A stretch of 64,000 nt of DNA from Salvia splendens (GCF_004379255.2 NC_056037.1:9372902-9436901), one strand, 5' to 3'; positions 45,737-58,529 are shown, counted from the stretch's first letter. Notes: a model not told the origin generated them from the sequence alone. A program made the numbers and translations.

Positions 45737-48700
45737 ATGTCAAACTTATCTTATGAGTGTATGATGGAAACAAACAAATTGACTAGGTCAAATTTCACGG
45801 AGTGGCAGAGAGACTGCCCAAAACTCAAGGCACAAGGTGCAATGAGTGGGAGTTCAGCTATGTTTGTCATTGAGATAAATATGTCTATGAATAACTCACA
45901 ATCCTGGGTATTGGATACCGCTTGTGGTTCACACATTTGTAATAATGTGCAAGGTTTAATTGACAGCATGAAAGTGAGACCTGGGGAAGTAGACCTACGT
46001 GTTGGAAATGGAGCAAGGGTTGCTGCCGAACGCGTAGGAACTTATAGATTAGATCTTCCCTCAGGACATAGACTAGATTTACATAATTGTTATTTTGTTC
46101 CAGTTATTTCAAAGAATATTATTTCCATTCCGATGTTGGACATCGAAGGTTTTTCCTTCCATTTTGCAAACAGCAGATGCTCGTTTTCTAATAATGGATT
46201 GTTTTATGGAAATGCCTCTTTAGAGAATGGATTGTATATGCTTGAATGCAAACGGGACATTCTCAATGTGCAAAATAAAAGACTTAAACTAAGTAATACG
46301 AATAATGCAACTTATCTTTGGCATTGCAGACTTGGTCATATTAATGAGAAAAGAATAGCAAGATTGAGAAAGTTAGACTATCTCACTTCATTTGATTTTG
46401 AATCATATGGTGCTTGTGAATTCTGTCTCAAAGGAAAGATGACTAATAAGCCACTTTCTGGGAAGGGGGTGCGTGCTAATGATGTGCTAGAGTTGATCCA
46501 CACAGATGTGTGTGGACCGTTTCCAACTCAAGCAAAAGGTGGTTATTCGTACTTCATTACTTTCACTGATGATTTGACAAGGTATGGATATGTGTATCTT
46601 ATGAAACACAAATCTGAGGCCTTTGAGAAATTTAAAGAGTTTAAGTGTGAAGTTGAGAAACAACTTGGGAAAAGTATCAAGACTCTCCGATCAGATCGAG
46701 GAGAGGAATACTTGAGCAGGGAATTTCTTGATTACTTGAAATCACATGGAATTCAGTCAGACTGGACACTTCCTGGTACACCACAATTGAATGGAGTATC
46801 TGAAAGGAGAAACCGAACATTATTAGATATGGTTCGATCCATGATGAGTTTAGCTAGTCTTCCTTTATTCCTATGGGGTCATGCCTTACTAACGGCTATT
46901 TACATTCTAAATAGGGTTCCTTCTAAATCAGTCGAGAAAACGCCATATGAGTTATGGTATGGCAAAAAGCAAGTCTTAACCATATCCGGACCTGGGGTTG
47001 TCCAGCTTTTGTTAAGAAAATGATGACTGATAAATTGGAAACTAAAAGTGAGAAATGTTATTTTGTGGGATATCCTAAAGAAACTAAAGGGTACGATTTC
47101 TACTGTCCTGAAAATCACAAGGTGATAACATCAAGGAATGTGACGTTCCTTGAAGACAATTATGTCTGCAAGGAACAAGGTCAAAATACAGTAGATCTTG
47201 AAGAAATTCAAGAACCACAAGTTAACAATGAGGATGAGGTATTATCCACTGGATTGGACAATAACTCAGTGGGAGTTTTTGATAATCTATTGGGAGGGGA
47301 AATTACTCTTAGAGAGGACCTTAGAGAGACTCTCGAAGGACCACCTCAAGACAATGAGATGCATCAAAGACAAGATGATACAATAGTTGCATCACCTCTA
47401 CCTCAAGAAGATCATAGTGATATTCCTGAACCTTCTCACATACAGAATGAACAGCCTGAACCAGAGCAAAACCAACTCAATAGGCCTAGGAGGATTCGTC
47501 GTGCACCTGAGAGACTGAATCTAATGGTTGAGAACCAAGATGATGAAGTTGATTTAGATGACGATGAGCCTAAGACCTATACCGAGGCGGTGTCGGACAC
47601 CGATCGAGAGAAGTGGCTTGAAGCTTTGATATCTGAAATGGACTCGATGTACTTCAACTTAGTCTGGGAACTAGTTGACTTGCCAGATGGGGTTTACCCC
47701 ATAGGCTGCAAATGGATCTTCAAAAGAAGAGAGATGCAGATGGCAAAGTACAAACCTACAAGGCTAGGTTAGTGGCAAAGGGTTATAGTCAGCGCGAAGG
47801 CATTGACTATGATGAAACCTTTTCGCCCGTTGCTAAGATCAAGTCCATTCGGATATTACTTGCAATTGCTGCATACTACAACTTCGACATTTGGCAAATG
47901 AATGTCAAAACCGCATTTCTCAATGGAGAATTAGAAGGTGATGTCTATATGACACAGCCTGAAGGTTTTGTATCGAAAGAAAGGCCGAATGCAGTGTGCA
48001 AGCTAAAGAAGTCCATCTATGGACTTAAGCAAGCTTCGAGGAGTTGGAATATTTGTTTTGACAGAACAATCAAATCGTTTGTTTTTGTCAGAAGTAAAGA
48101 GGACCCATGTGTTTATAGTAAACGCGAGAATGGAAACATTGTCTTCCTCATCATATATGTTGATGACATCTTGATTATGGGAAGCAATCGTTCCATGATG
48201 CAATCCGTGAAAGAATAGTTGTCTAGTTCCTTTATGATGAAGGATCTGGGTGATGCTTCCTACATCCTTGGAATCAAGATCTATCGAGATAGACCAAATA
48301 GGATGTTAGGATTATCACAATCCACTTACATAGATAAGTTGCTAAGGCGCTTCTCAATGGAGAATTCTAAGAAAGGTTTTCTTCCTATGGGACATGGCAT
48401 TGTATTGTCGAAGAAGGATTGTCCTTCTAATGACAAAGAAAGAGACAACATGAAAAGGATCCCGTATGCTTCGGCTATAGGATCTATTATGTATGCCATG
48501 ATTTCTACTAGGCCAGATGTGGCCTATGCGCTTAGCATGACAGGCAGATTTCAGCAAAATCCCGGTGAGGAACATTGGAAAACTGTTAAGACTATTCTTA
48601 AGTACCTTAGAAGGACTAAAGAATATTTCTTAGTCTATGGTGGACAACCAGAGTTATCAGTTATTGGGTACACTGATGCTAGTTTCCAAACAGACCATGA

Positions 48701-49139
48701 CGACTATAAGTCTCAGTCTGGATATGTTTTTGTCCTCAATGGTGGAGCAGTGAGTTGGAATAGTTCCAAACAAGGTACAACTGCCGATTCCACCACCGAA
48801 GCCGAGTATATTGCTGCATCTGAAGCTGCCAAAGAAGCTGTTGCTTTGTTAGAGTTCGTTAAAGAACTGGGTGTAATTCCGAGTGTCAATAGTGCAATAC
48901 CTTTGTATTGTGACAACACTGGTGCTGTTGCGCAAGCAAAAGAACCCAGAGCTACGAACAGGAACAAGCATGTTCCCAGAAGATATCATCTGATCAGAGA
49001 AATAATTGAAAGAGGCGACATAAAATTAGAAAGAGTACCCACTGATGATAATTTGGCTGATCCTTTCACCAAACCGTTATGTATAGCAAAACACAACAAG
49101 CACTTTGAGAGCTTAGGTGTTAAGCATCTTGGTAGATGA
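45737..49139 (+). pseudogene. Copia gag-pol polyprotein, broken in at least four places
   Basis: The start at 45737 keeps about 25 residues of gag ([11 protein letters not shown]) joined to CPKLKAQG near 45810, so almost all of gag, including its core, is deleted. Protease has [13 protein letters not shown]. The GAG-pre-integrase [11 protein letters not shown] and the integrase core with [15 protein letters not shown] and [10 protein letters not shown] (the D, D, E residues) follow. A frameshift at about 46961-46975 in an A-run ends the first frame at 47023. The second frame runs to 47772 and shifts again near 47720-47735, at the start of reverse transcriptase. The RT part includes YVDDIL near 48156, and a TAG at 48216-48218 interrupts it. 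The last frame, 48219-49139, holds the rest of RT and RNase H (YTDASF, STTEAEY) and ends HLGR. Nearest named type is TNT1-94-like. Confidence 0.93.
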
Positions 49140-50169
49140 CTTTGAATCAGTGGGAGTTACAGTTTTATATGTCTTAGAAACATTTTGTGTTGGGACAATA
49201 TTACTTGATCACATTATATGAAAATTTCATTTTCTATGGGTTTTGTGCACTTATTGGAATAATTGTTTTAAATGTTTGATTTTATTCTAAATATTTGTTC
49301 CCTTGAATTATGACTGTCGTTAATGGTGTGAGACATTAATGATATAGTATAATTCTAAAATAGCCCTAACCAATGATCATTAAGAATGGGATATTGATGA
49401 TATGTTATAGGTTAGCATGGGGTTTGCATCACATTCTTCGAGAATGTAGTTGTTCTCACAACTATGAGATATTAGATACTCGTGATGGACACATGATATA
49501 CTTTGGAGAGTATTGGTATACCCTACTATTAAACTGTTTTGTTAGGTGTCTATAGTTTATTGGTGCATGAAGTATGTAATAGTCCTTGGATCTGAGGTCA
49601 TTACACATTTTGTTTGTTGAGTGGTGTGCTTTGATCTTGTCCTACACTTTGCCTCCCCTCGGAGGATTAAGATACGGACTTGTGTTGGGTACATCATAAG
49701 ATAAATGGAAATGGTAGTTGAGCCAAGAATGAGATTCATTCCTCGATTAGAATTTCGAGAGAACACTCAAATTCTCTATATTACTTGACCATTAAGTCAT
49801 TGGCCAATGCAAAGATATATTCAATTAAAGTAATTGAATATGATCGAATGGGTCATTTAATAAAGATGAGATAAAGTGATTGAGCTATTTGGATGACACA
49901 TGACAAATCTTAGGCTCAATCGGGTGGTTCGTGAATGAAAGGATGTTACTATAAACTTTGTGTAAAGGCTTGTTTACCGGATTCACGTAAACGTCCTTCA
50001 TATATCGAGCTACGCTGCCAACGCAGTCTAGGAGTTTTGTGCAGACTTCGATTAGATCGTCGTCGATAATGAGGGCCTAAAGGGTCACACTATAAGTGTA
50101 TTTTGGATCCGCTCAAGGGTACAAAGTTGGAACTGCGTATTATATCTAATGCTAGTCCAAGTGGGAGAT

Positions 50170-50615
50170 TGAAAGGATATGGGCTAGATTAGATTAATAT
50201 GGATTAAATAATTATAGTTGGGCTACAATTATAATTAGTCCATAAGCCCAACAATCTAATAACCCTAATGACTCTTTGTCTGTATATAATGGTTATTTAT
50301 TCTTCATTGTGGGAGAAGAGAAATAGCGTAACATTAGAGAGAAAATACGTAAAGCTTTGTAGAGAATTCCTAGCTTTCTCTATAGAGCGATTGTACCGAG
50401 GAATTGTTCCTGCATCGGATCAGAATACACGTGGACCTCGATAGTAGTGGATTCAACTTGTAGGACACAACCGTAGAAGAAAACAACACAACAAGTAAGA
50501 TTTAGTTCCGTTGTGTATTACGTGCTCAACTTGCAATATGATTATGAATCTAGATCTGTTATTCTTGTCTGCAATTTCCGCTGCGCTCATTAGATGAATA
50601 CAAGAATTATTAACA
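50170..50615 (+). repeat. 3' LTR of the copia element
   Basis: 446 bp, matching the 5' LTR except for 9 single-base differences counted by eye. Ends TATTAACA before the AGCTC target copy. Confidence 0.95.
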
Positions 50616-50620
50616 AGCTC

Positions 50621-52050
50621 ATGGAACGAGACACCTACAATGGCATCCGTTAACCATCCCGTCCCAGAGGGACGGAACAGCCCGCCACAAAGGGCAACGT
50701 TGCAGATCGATTCTCTTAAAATATGTAGATTCCATGTTTATCAATATAATGTCTTCATTGACAAGCACTAACAAACTCATGATTTATGTATTTTTAAGAG
50801 CTTCAAATGACTTGGTTTGCTTAGATTTATCCTACTATTTTTTGTTAGTCTAATATTTCACTAATTGAGTGCTTTGGTGAGTTTTTTGGACTTTGACAAA
50901 ACAAAAAATCTAAAATGGGTAATTTCCAATCACTCTCCAGTGGACACCAATGTCTTTCTCTTCAAAATAATTTCGTGTGCATATCTCGCACATCTCAACT
51001 AGAGTTCGGTAGAAAATGTTGGGGCGCCGTTTTATGAAGATTGTGCAAGATCAGGTACTTGGCCGGGTCTATTTGTGTCAATTAGTGACTCGGCCTATTT
51101 ACTCATGAGTCAGTTGGTGCAACCAACACACTCAGTCGAGTGGGGTCGTAAATGCAAAAAAAATTTATTTTGAAGATATGTACTCCCTCCCGTTCACCAA
51201 AAAATAGTCTCATTTGTGGACCAAGAATATTGTTTTAATGTGAAACTAGTAAAGTATAGAAGAGAAAAAAGTAGGTAAAGTAAGAAAGCTATGGGAGAAA
51301 AGGTCGATAAAGTATGAGAGAGGGAAAAAAAGTAAGTAAAGCAGGAGAGAGATACTTTTCATTTATTTGAAATGAGACTAATTTTTGTGGACATCCTAAA
51401 ATAGCAAAATGAGACTATTTTTCTTGGACATTTTAGGATTTCGAATCATAGTAGATCTTAGTCTCATATAACTTATTGTTATGATCTTTTAGGATCTAAA
51501 TAAGGACTTGTAATTATAATACTTTAGGAACTATACTTCACATATAACTTATGTGGAGTACTATTATTTCATCATATGTACGCGTTTTGAAAAGATTAAG
51601 CAGAGCAAGGAATTTACAGAATATGGAGGAAGAATCAAAATTTTGCGCCATTCACCATCAAATTGCAATCATCCACCGTTTATTGCATGGTAATTGAATT
51701 AATAATCTCCGGTCGTTGGTCGTGATTTCTTGCAGTATTTGGGAAAATTCAACTTTTAAATTTCATAATAAAAAAAGTATTTGCAATATTCCATAAAAAG
51801 TACTCCGTACAATTCCAATAAAATGACCTGTATTTTTTTGGGCATACGAATTAAATAATTATACTTTTATGTCAAGCTGTAGAACATACCAAATTTGAGT
51901 AATTTTTCGGATATAAAGAGTTTTTTGTAAAGAGGCCGTTTATAATGGGATCGACTGCAGTTCAGAAGATGAAATATTGCTTTTATATGCTTATTGGGAT
52001 CATGGGATGAGAGTATATGAATGAGTTTATATATAAATGTTGTTACGCAC
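50621..52050. other. Intergenic DNA
   Basis: No gene. A decayed Stowaway-like element lies at about 51183-51435: the left end CTCCCTCCCGTTCACCAAAAA and a GAGACTATTTTTCTTGGACA right side, mirroring the AATAGTCTC at the left. Confidence 0.45.
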
Positions 52051-52361
52051 ATCTAGGGTGCAGTCCGCAACCCGTGTGATAGCCCGAATAGCTCATTATA
52101 TAGCCAGTCCCCTTATTGCAAATGAAATAGAATTTCGATATAATTGAGGCACATTGTAGAAAAAAAAAACTATCATGTTCCAAAAAAAAGTCCCTTCATT
52201 TTCGATCTAGGGTGCAGTCCGCAGTCCGCAATCCGTGTGATAGCCCGAATAGCTCGTTATATAGTCCCCTTATTGCAAATGAAATAGAATTTCGATATAA
52301 TTGAGGCACATTGTAGAAAAAAAAAACTATCATGTTCAAAAAAAAGTCCCTTCATTTTCGA
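52051..52361. repeat. Tandem duplication, 154-bp unit, two copies
   Basis: ATCTAGGGTGCAGTCCGCA starts at 52051 and again at 52205. The copies are nearly identical (GTGTGATAGCCCGAATAGCT, ATTGAGGCACATTGTAGAAA), differing by a few small indels, so this is a recent duplication. Non-coding. Confidence 0.9.
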
Positions 52362-52843
52362 ACAAATTCCCAAATTCAATTTAATTGAGTATTTAATTGT
52401 TGAAAGTGTATGAATAGTTGAATAAAATCTACCATTATAAGAGTAAAAATCTCAAAACCTCATTTATCACTCCCCAAAAAGTACCAATACAAGTATCTTT
52501 TTGAAAAAAAAAATTTATATTCCTATTTTATCTCATATACACACCATATTTAATACTAGTATGATGGATGCACTCGTTTCACAGCTCGGATATTGCCGCA
52601 GATAAAAATCGTCATAAAAATACATAAATATGATATTTTATACACAGTTGAAGTGAATCTATTTCGATGACAGCGAAAGGAGTCGTAACTGAAACTCGCA
52701 GAAAAAAAATAGAAACTAAAATAGTGAAAAAAAAGTTGTGTAGACGATGTACTGTTTCATATTCTAGTGGTCGTATATAAAAGTTGAAACGGAACAGCAT
52801 TTCTCGTGTGAAACCATATCCCTAAACCCACAAAAACAAATCG
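52362..52843. promoter_or_regulatory. 5' flank of the RING1-like gene
   Basis: AT-rich upstream sequence; no assignable TATA box. The last 50 bases read as a leader. Confidence 0.3.
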
Positions 52844-55800
52844 ATGCCGCCGCAGAACCACCGCCGCCACCGCCGCAAGCGCACGCCTACTCGGTTTATC
52901 AGTGGTGCTGCTCCGCCGCCTCCACCTCATCAAGAACTTCAACATGCTCCACCGCAGCAACCACAAATTCAAGAAACTCCACCAGCAGGTTTCCTTATTT
53001 ATTTTACGTGTTTCCTTATTTATTTTACGTGTTTCCTTATTTATTTTACGTGCACGCCGATATTTATCGATTTTGAAAGAATTTATGTTTGTTTATTTTA
53101 ATTTATTTTCGTTTTCGAATAATTAATTTTTTTTATTTTTCACTTCAGTCTTGGAGTCCGACGATAGTGTATTTATCGTTTATAAGCCCAATTAGGTTAA
53201 TCAATGGTAGCAGTATCTATTGTTTCGTTTATATGTACATGCGCTCAATTAGGTTAATCAATGGCGGCGGGATCTATTGTTTATCTGCACATGCGCTCAA
53301 TTGGGGCAATTGAGGATAGCGGTATCTATTGTTTATATGTACATGCGCTCAATTGGGGTAATTGAGGATAGCAGTATTTATTGTTTATATGTACATGCGT
53401 TCAATTAGGGTAAATCAATGGTAGCGGTATCTATTGTTTATCTGCACATGCGCTCAATCGGGGTAATTGAGGATATCAGTATCTATCGTTTATATGTGCA
53501 TGCGTTCAATTAGGGTAATCAATGGTAGCGGTATCTATTGCTTTGTTTATATGTACATGCGCTCAATTAGGCTAATCAATGGTAGCAGTATCAATTGGTT
53601 ATCTACACATGCGCTCAATTGGGGTTATTGAGCATGGGTGTATCTATCGTTTATATGTACATGCGTTCAATTAGGGTAATCAATGGTAGCGGTATCTATT
53701 GCTTTGTTTATATGTACATGCGCTCAATTAGGCTAATCAATGGTAGCAGTATCAATTGGTTATCTACACATGCGCTCAATTGGGGTTATTGAGCATGGGT
53801 GTATCTATCGTTTATATGTACATGCGTTCAATTAGGGTAATCAATGGTAGCGGTATCTATTGCTTTGTTTATATGTACATGCGCTCAATTAGGCTAATCA
53901 ATGGTAGCAGTATCAATTGGTTATCTACACATGCCCTCAATTGGGGTTATTGAGCATAGGTGTATCTATCGTTTATATGTACATGCGTTCAATTAGGGTA
54001 ATCAATGGTAGCGGTATCTATTGCATATCTGCGCATGCACTGAATTGGAGTAATTGAGGATAGCAGTATCTATGGGGTTTATGTACATGCGCTCAATTGG
54101 GGAAATTAATGGTTGCGGTATCGATTGTTTATATGCACATGCGCTTAATTTGAGTAACCGAGGATAGACATATCTATCGTTTATATGTACATGCGCTCAA
54201 TTGGGATAGTAGACAAAGGTAGATGATATCTATTGTTTATTTGCACATAGGCTCAATTGGCATTTCTTTCAATGATCCATTACTACTTCCTTCATATTGT
54301 GTGTTAAATTTCATTTTGATTTAAGTACACATATTTTGTGATACCTTATTAACTTTATATTTTCATTTTTTATGCAGAGTCATTTCTGTGTCACTTTCTG
54401 AAGTTCGCAGCAATGTGCAATGCGTCATTTGTTTAGGTACCTTTTTGTGTGCGTTTCACTACTTACATATATTAGAAATGAGATGACACGAGGAGATTTG
54501 ACTATTTAGTCGAATTGGTGAATTAAATATTATACTACATATATAAACACAGGCATATTGAAGAACACAAGGACTGTAATGGGATGCTTACACCGCTTTT
54601 GTAAAGAATGCATAGACAAATCTATGAGGCTGGGGTACTTCACTCTTTCTCTCTCCCACTCTCACACACACATAAATATGTGTGTCATGTTTATTTAATA
54701 AATTATTTGATATTGCCTGTTAGGAACAAGGAATGCCCTGCTTGCCGTATGCACTGTGCAAGCCGTCGCTCTTTGAGAGACGATTTACTCTTCGATAAAC
54801 TAATTAGCTCTCTGTTTCCAGATTTGGACTTGTATGAGAAAGAGGTACCTCTCTCTCTCTTTCTTTCTTGAATGCCGTATATCATCTGTTTTAGTTCATT
54901 TGATAAGATTAATTGGATTACTTGTTTAGGAATTGGTTCTGTATAATGAGGAGAAGGCAGTTAATGAGCAGGTTAGATGATGAATTTGATGTGAAATGTT
55001 TTGCTTTGAGGTGTTTCATTTAAATGTTAACTGAGGCGCATTTCTTGGAAGCTTCAAGCATCAATGAATGAATGCTACCAACGACAAGCAGAAGCTAGCA
55101 GGCCGCGTAAGGGTAAGGTTGCAGCAGCAAGAGTGGATCAAGAATGTTCCAGGCAGAGTGGGTCGAAATTAGAGTTTGGTGGTCCGAGCAATGGAGATAC
55201 GAGTGGGCTGATCTACAAAGATAATCATAATCAGCCTACTGTCTCTGCAATCCCAACTCCTTGCATAGTTGCTGATCAAGAAGGTGCAGAGGGCGCCTCG
55301 TCTCCAGCAAAAACAAACTTGCCCGGCTGGGGTGGAGCCGGCTTCAGAAGCCAGGCTCGACGTGCTGCAACTGGCAAAGGCACGCAGAGCAGCAGAGTGG
55401 ACAGACTGGCAGAACATCTAGCAAATGTGGAGAAGAGTGATCACAAGGTATAATTGAGTAGTATTACTTTCTTGGATTGCTGATTTAAAAGAAAAGTTGA
55501 ATGTGTACATTTTCAAGTGGATGCATACATTTTTCAGTGTGTTTCTATTACTATTCTCATATATAGTACTACTTCAATATTTGCAGCATGTTGTGACTAC
55601 ACACCTCCAAAGTGACGCACTTATATGGCTCAAGGATTACAATGATTCTGCGTTGCCCGATGTTGAGGCAAAGGCGAAGGCGATGGCGCGGGCCAACGAG
55701 AAGATGAAGGCGCCACATATTTCAGGTGTGTGAACTATGATTCATTATGTAATAATAATAATAATAATAATCTTATTATCACAATGAATATTATTGACAT

Positions 55801-55957
55801 AGTTAAAGCAGTAGCGAAATACTATAAAAATATGAATGGCAGAGTTTTCAGTTCATCTGATTAAGTTAGTGTTGATGATTCTTTGTATGAATTTGCAGGG
55901 TCTGTTTTGGATCTCGTGTTGAAGGGGGGGAGGTTATTGGCTGAAATGAAAAATTAA
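52844..55957 (+). CDS. RING1-like C3HC4 E3 ubiquitin ligase, unusual C-terminus
   Basis: Similar over the RING and its C-terminal extension to plant RING1A/B, which monoubiquitinate histone H2A in Polycomb complex 1. Exon 1 (52844-52988) encodes MPPQNHRRHRRKRTPTRF and a Pro/Gln-rich stretch. The RING is built from exons 54378/54380-54436 (VQCVICLG), 54553-54634 (CLHRFCKECIDKSMRLG) and 54724-54844 (NKECPACRMHCASRRSLRDD), giving a complete C3HC4 set. Further exons are 54930-54971, 55052-55447, 55587-55725 and 55899-55957, all in phase. The exon 1 to RING junction is uncertain: an intervening exon at about 53149-53176 (VLESDDSVFI) looks plausible but its phase does not fit either acceptor, whereas direct joining to 54380 does. 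The C-terminus (LADLVLKGG-like ending in LLAEMKN) does not show the RAWUL domain expected of RING1, and the protein is shorter than typical RING1A. Confidence 0.8.
52989..53051. repeat. 21-bp tandem triplication starting at the exon 1 donor
   Basis: GTTTCCTTATTTATTTTAC occurs three times with a 21-bp period (52989, 53010, 53031), giving three potential GT donors in the same phase. Confidence 0.9.
53190..54250. repeat. Minisatellite of about 53 bp with a 161-bp higher-order unit
   Basis: The motif TATATGTACATGCGCTCAATT recurs about every 53 bp across the intron. From about 53485 to 53985 three consecutive units form a 161-bp block repeated almost without change; the blocks at 53595 and 53756 are identical over 198 bp. 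The frames that appear here are products of the repeat. Confidence 0.92.
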
Positions 55958-56301
55958 ATGAACTCGTAAGCAAACTACAACATATTTGTAGTATTACAAT
56001 TGTTTGTTTGTCTTTGATCTTTAGAGTGATACTTACATACTCAAACATTTGAGATTATTATTCGAAATTTATAATCTATCAATATCTAAAGGGACAGTTT
56101 TTGGGAGTCTATGTGGCACATATTTGAGCGGGAAAACTATCTATTGGGCAAAAAAAAAAGGTAAATATTATTAGATAAAAATTGGCCCAATGAGATGTAG
56201 AAAAAAATGGCTTCTATGAGAAGTTTAAGACATTTATAAACTTAACTTCATTAACCCTGGCCATCATTCTTTCTCTCTCTCTCAACTGGTTTTCTCCAAA
56301 T

Positions 56302-56510
56302 ATGAGTTTGGTGGCAGGGTCATACGAGCGTTTCATTTGGGGCTACAAACTGAACCGTTCACTAACCCTAACCCCACTCTTCTCCTTCCCCTCCCACCTC
56401 TCCACCATCAAAACCGTCGCGGTCGCTGTCCCAGACGGCAAAGACGACTGCGTCAAAATCTACGACCTCGGCGAGCGTTGCCTCAGCTCTCCGATCTGGG
56501 GAGTTCAGGC
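56302..56510 (+). pseudogene. PAK1IP1: Captured 5' fragment of a PAK1IP1/MAK11-like WD40 gene
   Basis: Reads MSLVAGSYERFIWGYKL, then TPLFSFPSHLSTIKTVAVA and CVKIYDL, the N-terminus and first WD repeat of PAK1IP1-like proteins (ribosome biogenesis factors). A segment of about 5 residues between VAVA and DDCVKIYDL differs from the family. After KIYDLGERC similarity ends and unrelated GC-rich sequence follows. About 65 residues of a protein normally over 300 are present, so it is not functional. Confidence 0.78.
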
Positions 56511-56693
56511 CAAAAAATTAAAGACGGAGAAATCAACGGAGATAGGAGAAGCCGACTTCGGCGAACTCACCGGGGAAGCGAGGAACGACGGCGGGCGAAT
56601 TTGAGAGAGAAGCCGCTGCTGCTGTCCCCTCTCAATCGAGGGCTCGACTGGTAAATTTGGTTTTGTGAAAGAGAGAAAGAAGGATCGGAGGAA

Positions 56694-56770
56694 ATGGAGG
56701 GGAACGGAGCTGGTGAATCTCCGGCGAGCCACGCGAATGGCGACTCGCCGAGAGAGAAGAGAGGGTGAGC
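56694..56770 (+). pseudogene. Possible second captured gene start
   Basis: An ATG at 56694 opens a short frame MEGNGAGESPASHANGDSPR, in GC-rich DNA unlike the rest of the Helitron. The composition suggests another captured first exon, but I do not recognise the family. Confidence 0.3.
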
Positions 56771-56773
56771 GAA

Positions 56774-56862
56774 GAAGAAGAAGAAGAAGAAGAAGAAGAA
56801 GAAGAAGAAGAAGAAGAAGAAGAAGAAGAAGAAGAAGAAGAAGAAGAAGAAGAAGAAGAAGA
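56774..56862. repeat. (GAA)n microsatellite
   Basis: About 29 AGA/GAA units. The poly-Arg frame spanning it is an artefact of the repeat. Confidence 0.95.
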
Positions 56863-56879
56863 GGCGCCGCTGATTTCCT

Positions 56880-58520
56880 AGAATATGGTTTTGATTTGGG
56901 GAAGTTTTAACAAAAAAAAAGAAACAAAAAGAATGAGAGTGAAGGAGAAGTCGCGTACAGCAGGGAGTATAAATTGGGCCTCCTCACCAATTAATTAGGT
57001 TTTGCCTGGAGTATAATGTTTTTTAGGTTTATTTGTGTTAAAATTTTAGTCTAAGGAATGTATTATTTAGGCTTTATTTTTATTGGATTTATGATTTTGA
57101 AAAAATTTATGAAAATATAGTTTTAAATTGGGTGTTATGTATATATCATTATATTTATGTTTACAAATTAGGTTTTAATTTTGAACTATTAATTTATTGG
57201 ACTTTGTATAAATATTTTTAATTTAAATTCATCTTTGTAATTAAGTTTATGTATTGTTATTTTGCCTTTTATTTGAGTTAAAATTAGAATTGTGCTAAAG
57301 AGTTTAATTTGTCTTCTATTTGGGTTAAAATTAAAATTTTATTCATCATTGTAATAATTTCTTCACTGAATTAATCTATAAACTAAATGGCAACACAAAT
57401 ATATAATTTAATTTTCATGCTATATTTATTTAATTAAAATATTTAATATTTCATCCTCATAAAAATAAAGACATTTTTTATATTCAATTCAATTGAATGG
57501 CTGAAAGTTTTAATTATTCTTAAGTTTAACTGAATATTAAAATAATACTACTATTTTTATACGAAGTTGTAGTATGTCATTGAAGTGTAATTGCTCTATA
57601 TGTATTATATATTTTAAAGTGTTTTAGTTAATATTTATTTTAAAATTTATAGTTAATTAATTAAAATATTTTTTGAATTATCTAATATGAGTATACTGTT
57701 ATTGTACGTTTCTTATTCCAATTTCTACTTTTGATCTTTACTCACACATATTTTCTTTATTTGTATATTTATTCTAATTAACTTATATTCTTTGATCCTT
57801 AGTTACACATATTCTTTTTGTCATTAATTTTATTGTTTTTACTCCACTTGGATCATTAATTAAAATTGTATATAGATAATACATTCATTAAGGAGTAGTA
57901 CATTTTTTTTTAAATCTTCACATTGCTTTGAGTTCTTCTTTTCTATATTTTTATTATATTTTGTATTCATTATTTGGGCTTTAGTTTAGCCTTTTTAGGT
58001 ATAAAGTGGGTTTAGTGGGTTGGATCTAATGGAGGATTTTAGATTTAAATAATTTGTAATCGTAAATTTTTATTTGAATAGAGTTTTAGTTTGGGTGTTG
58101 GGTTCTATTATTATGTATTTTAAATTTTTTATGTATTGGGCTTTGTAAATATATATTTTTTAAATTAAATACTTTTTCATTAGCTTTGATTTAATGTATT
58201 AGATTATATAATGTTTTTAAGAATCTTACTTATATCTTTGGTCATGCATATCAAGTTATTCCATGGTCTGAAATTAAACATAAGAAAATAAGTAGTCAGC
58301 TAAGATGTAATTAATTAAGAAAATATTTTAAAAAAATCAACTTTTTGTGTTTAATTTTTATTCTTACAAATTTGTAAAATCTCATTTTAGTATTATCTTT
58401 AGTCTAAATTACAAATGGAGTTTTATTTAACATTAATTGAACTCCTACTTTAGATGTAGTTTGATGAAGTTAATTAGTTTATAATCTTTTTGGATAAATA
58501 TGATGTTCGTGTTTATTTGA
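56880..58520. other. AT-rich interior of the Helitron
   Basis: No recognisable coding sequence; presumably decayed Helitron DNA. Confidence 0.45.
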
Positions 58521-58529
58521 TTGAGCTCT

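Larger units (their letters stand above)
44026..50615 (+). mobile_element. Ty1/copia LTR retrotransposon, 6590 bp, full length but defective
   Basis: A 5-bp target duplication AGCTC lies at 44021-44025 and 50616-50620. Two 446-bp LTRs (44026-44471 and 50170-50615) begin TG and end CA. The primer site TGGTATCAGAGC (44473-44484) complements the 3' end of initiator tRNA-Met, and a purine tract AAGTGGGAGA precedes the 3' LTR. Domain order protease, integrase, reverse transcriptase, RNase H is that of copia elements. By eye the LTRs differ at 9 positions, all transitions, about 98% identity, so the insertion is fairly young. It cannot encode its own proteins (see the polyprotein entry). Confidence 0.96.

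Noticed and set aside
53595..53953. Two identical 65-codon frames
   Set aside because: They are the same 161-bp repeat block read twice.
53190..54250. Regular repeats with spacers that superficially resemble a CRISPR array
   Set aside because: The spacers are themselves repeated, the unit is a minisatellite in a plant intron, and no cas genes exist.
56665..56910. 81-codon Arg-rich frame
   Set aside because: Produced by the GAA/AGA microsatellite.
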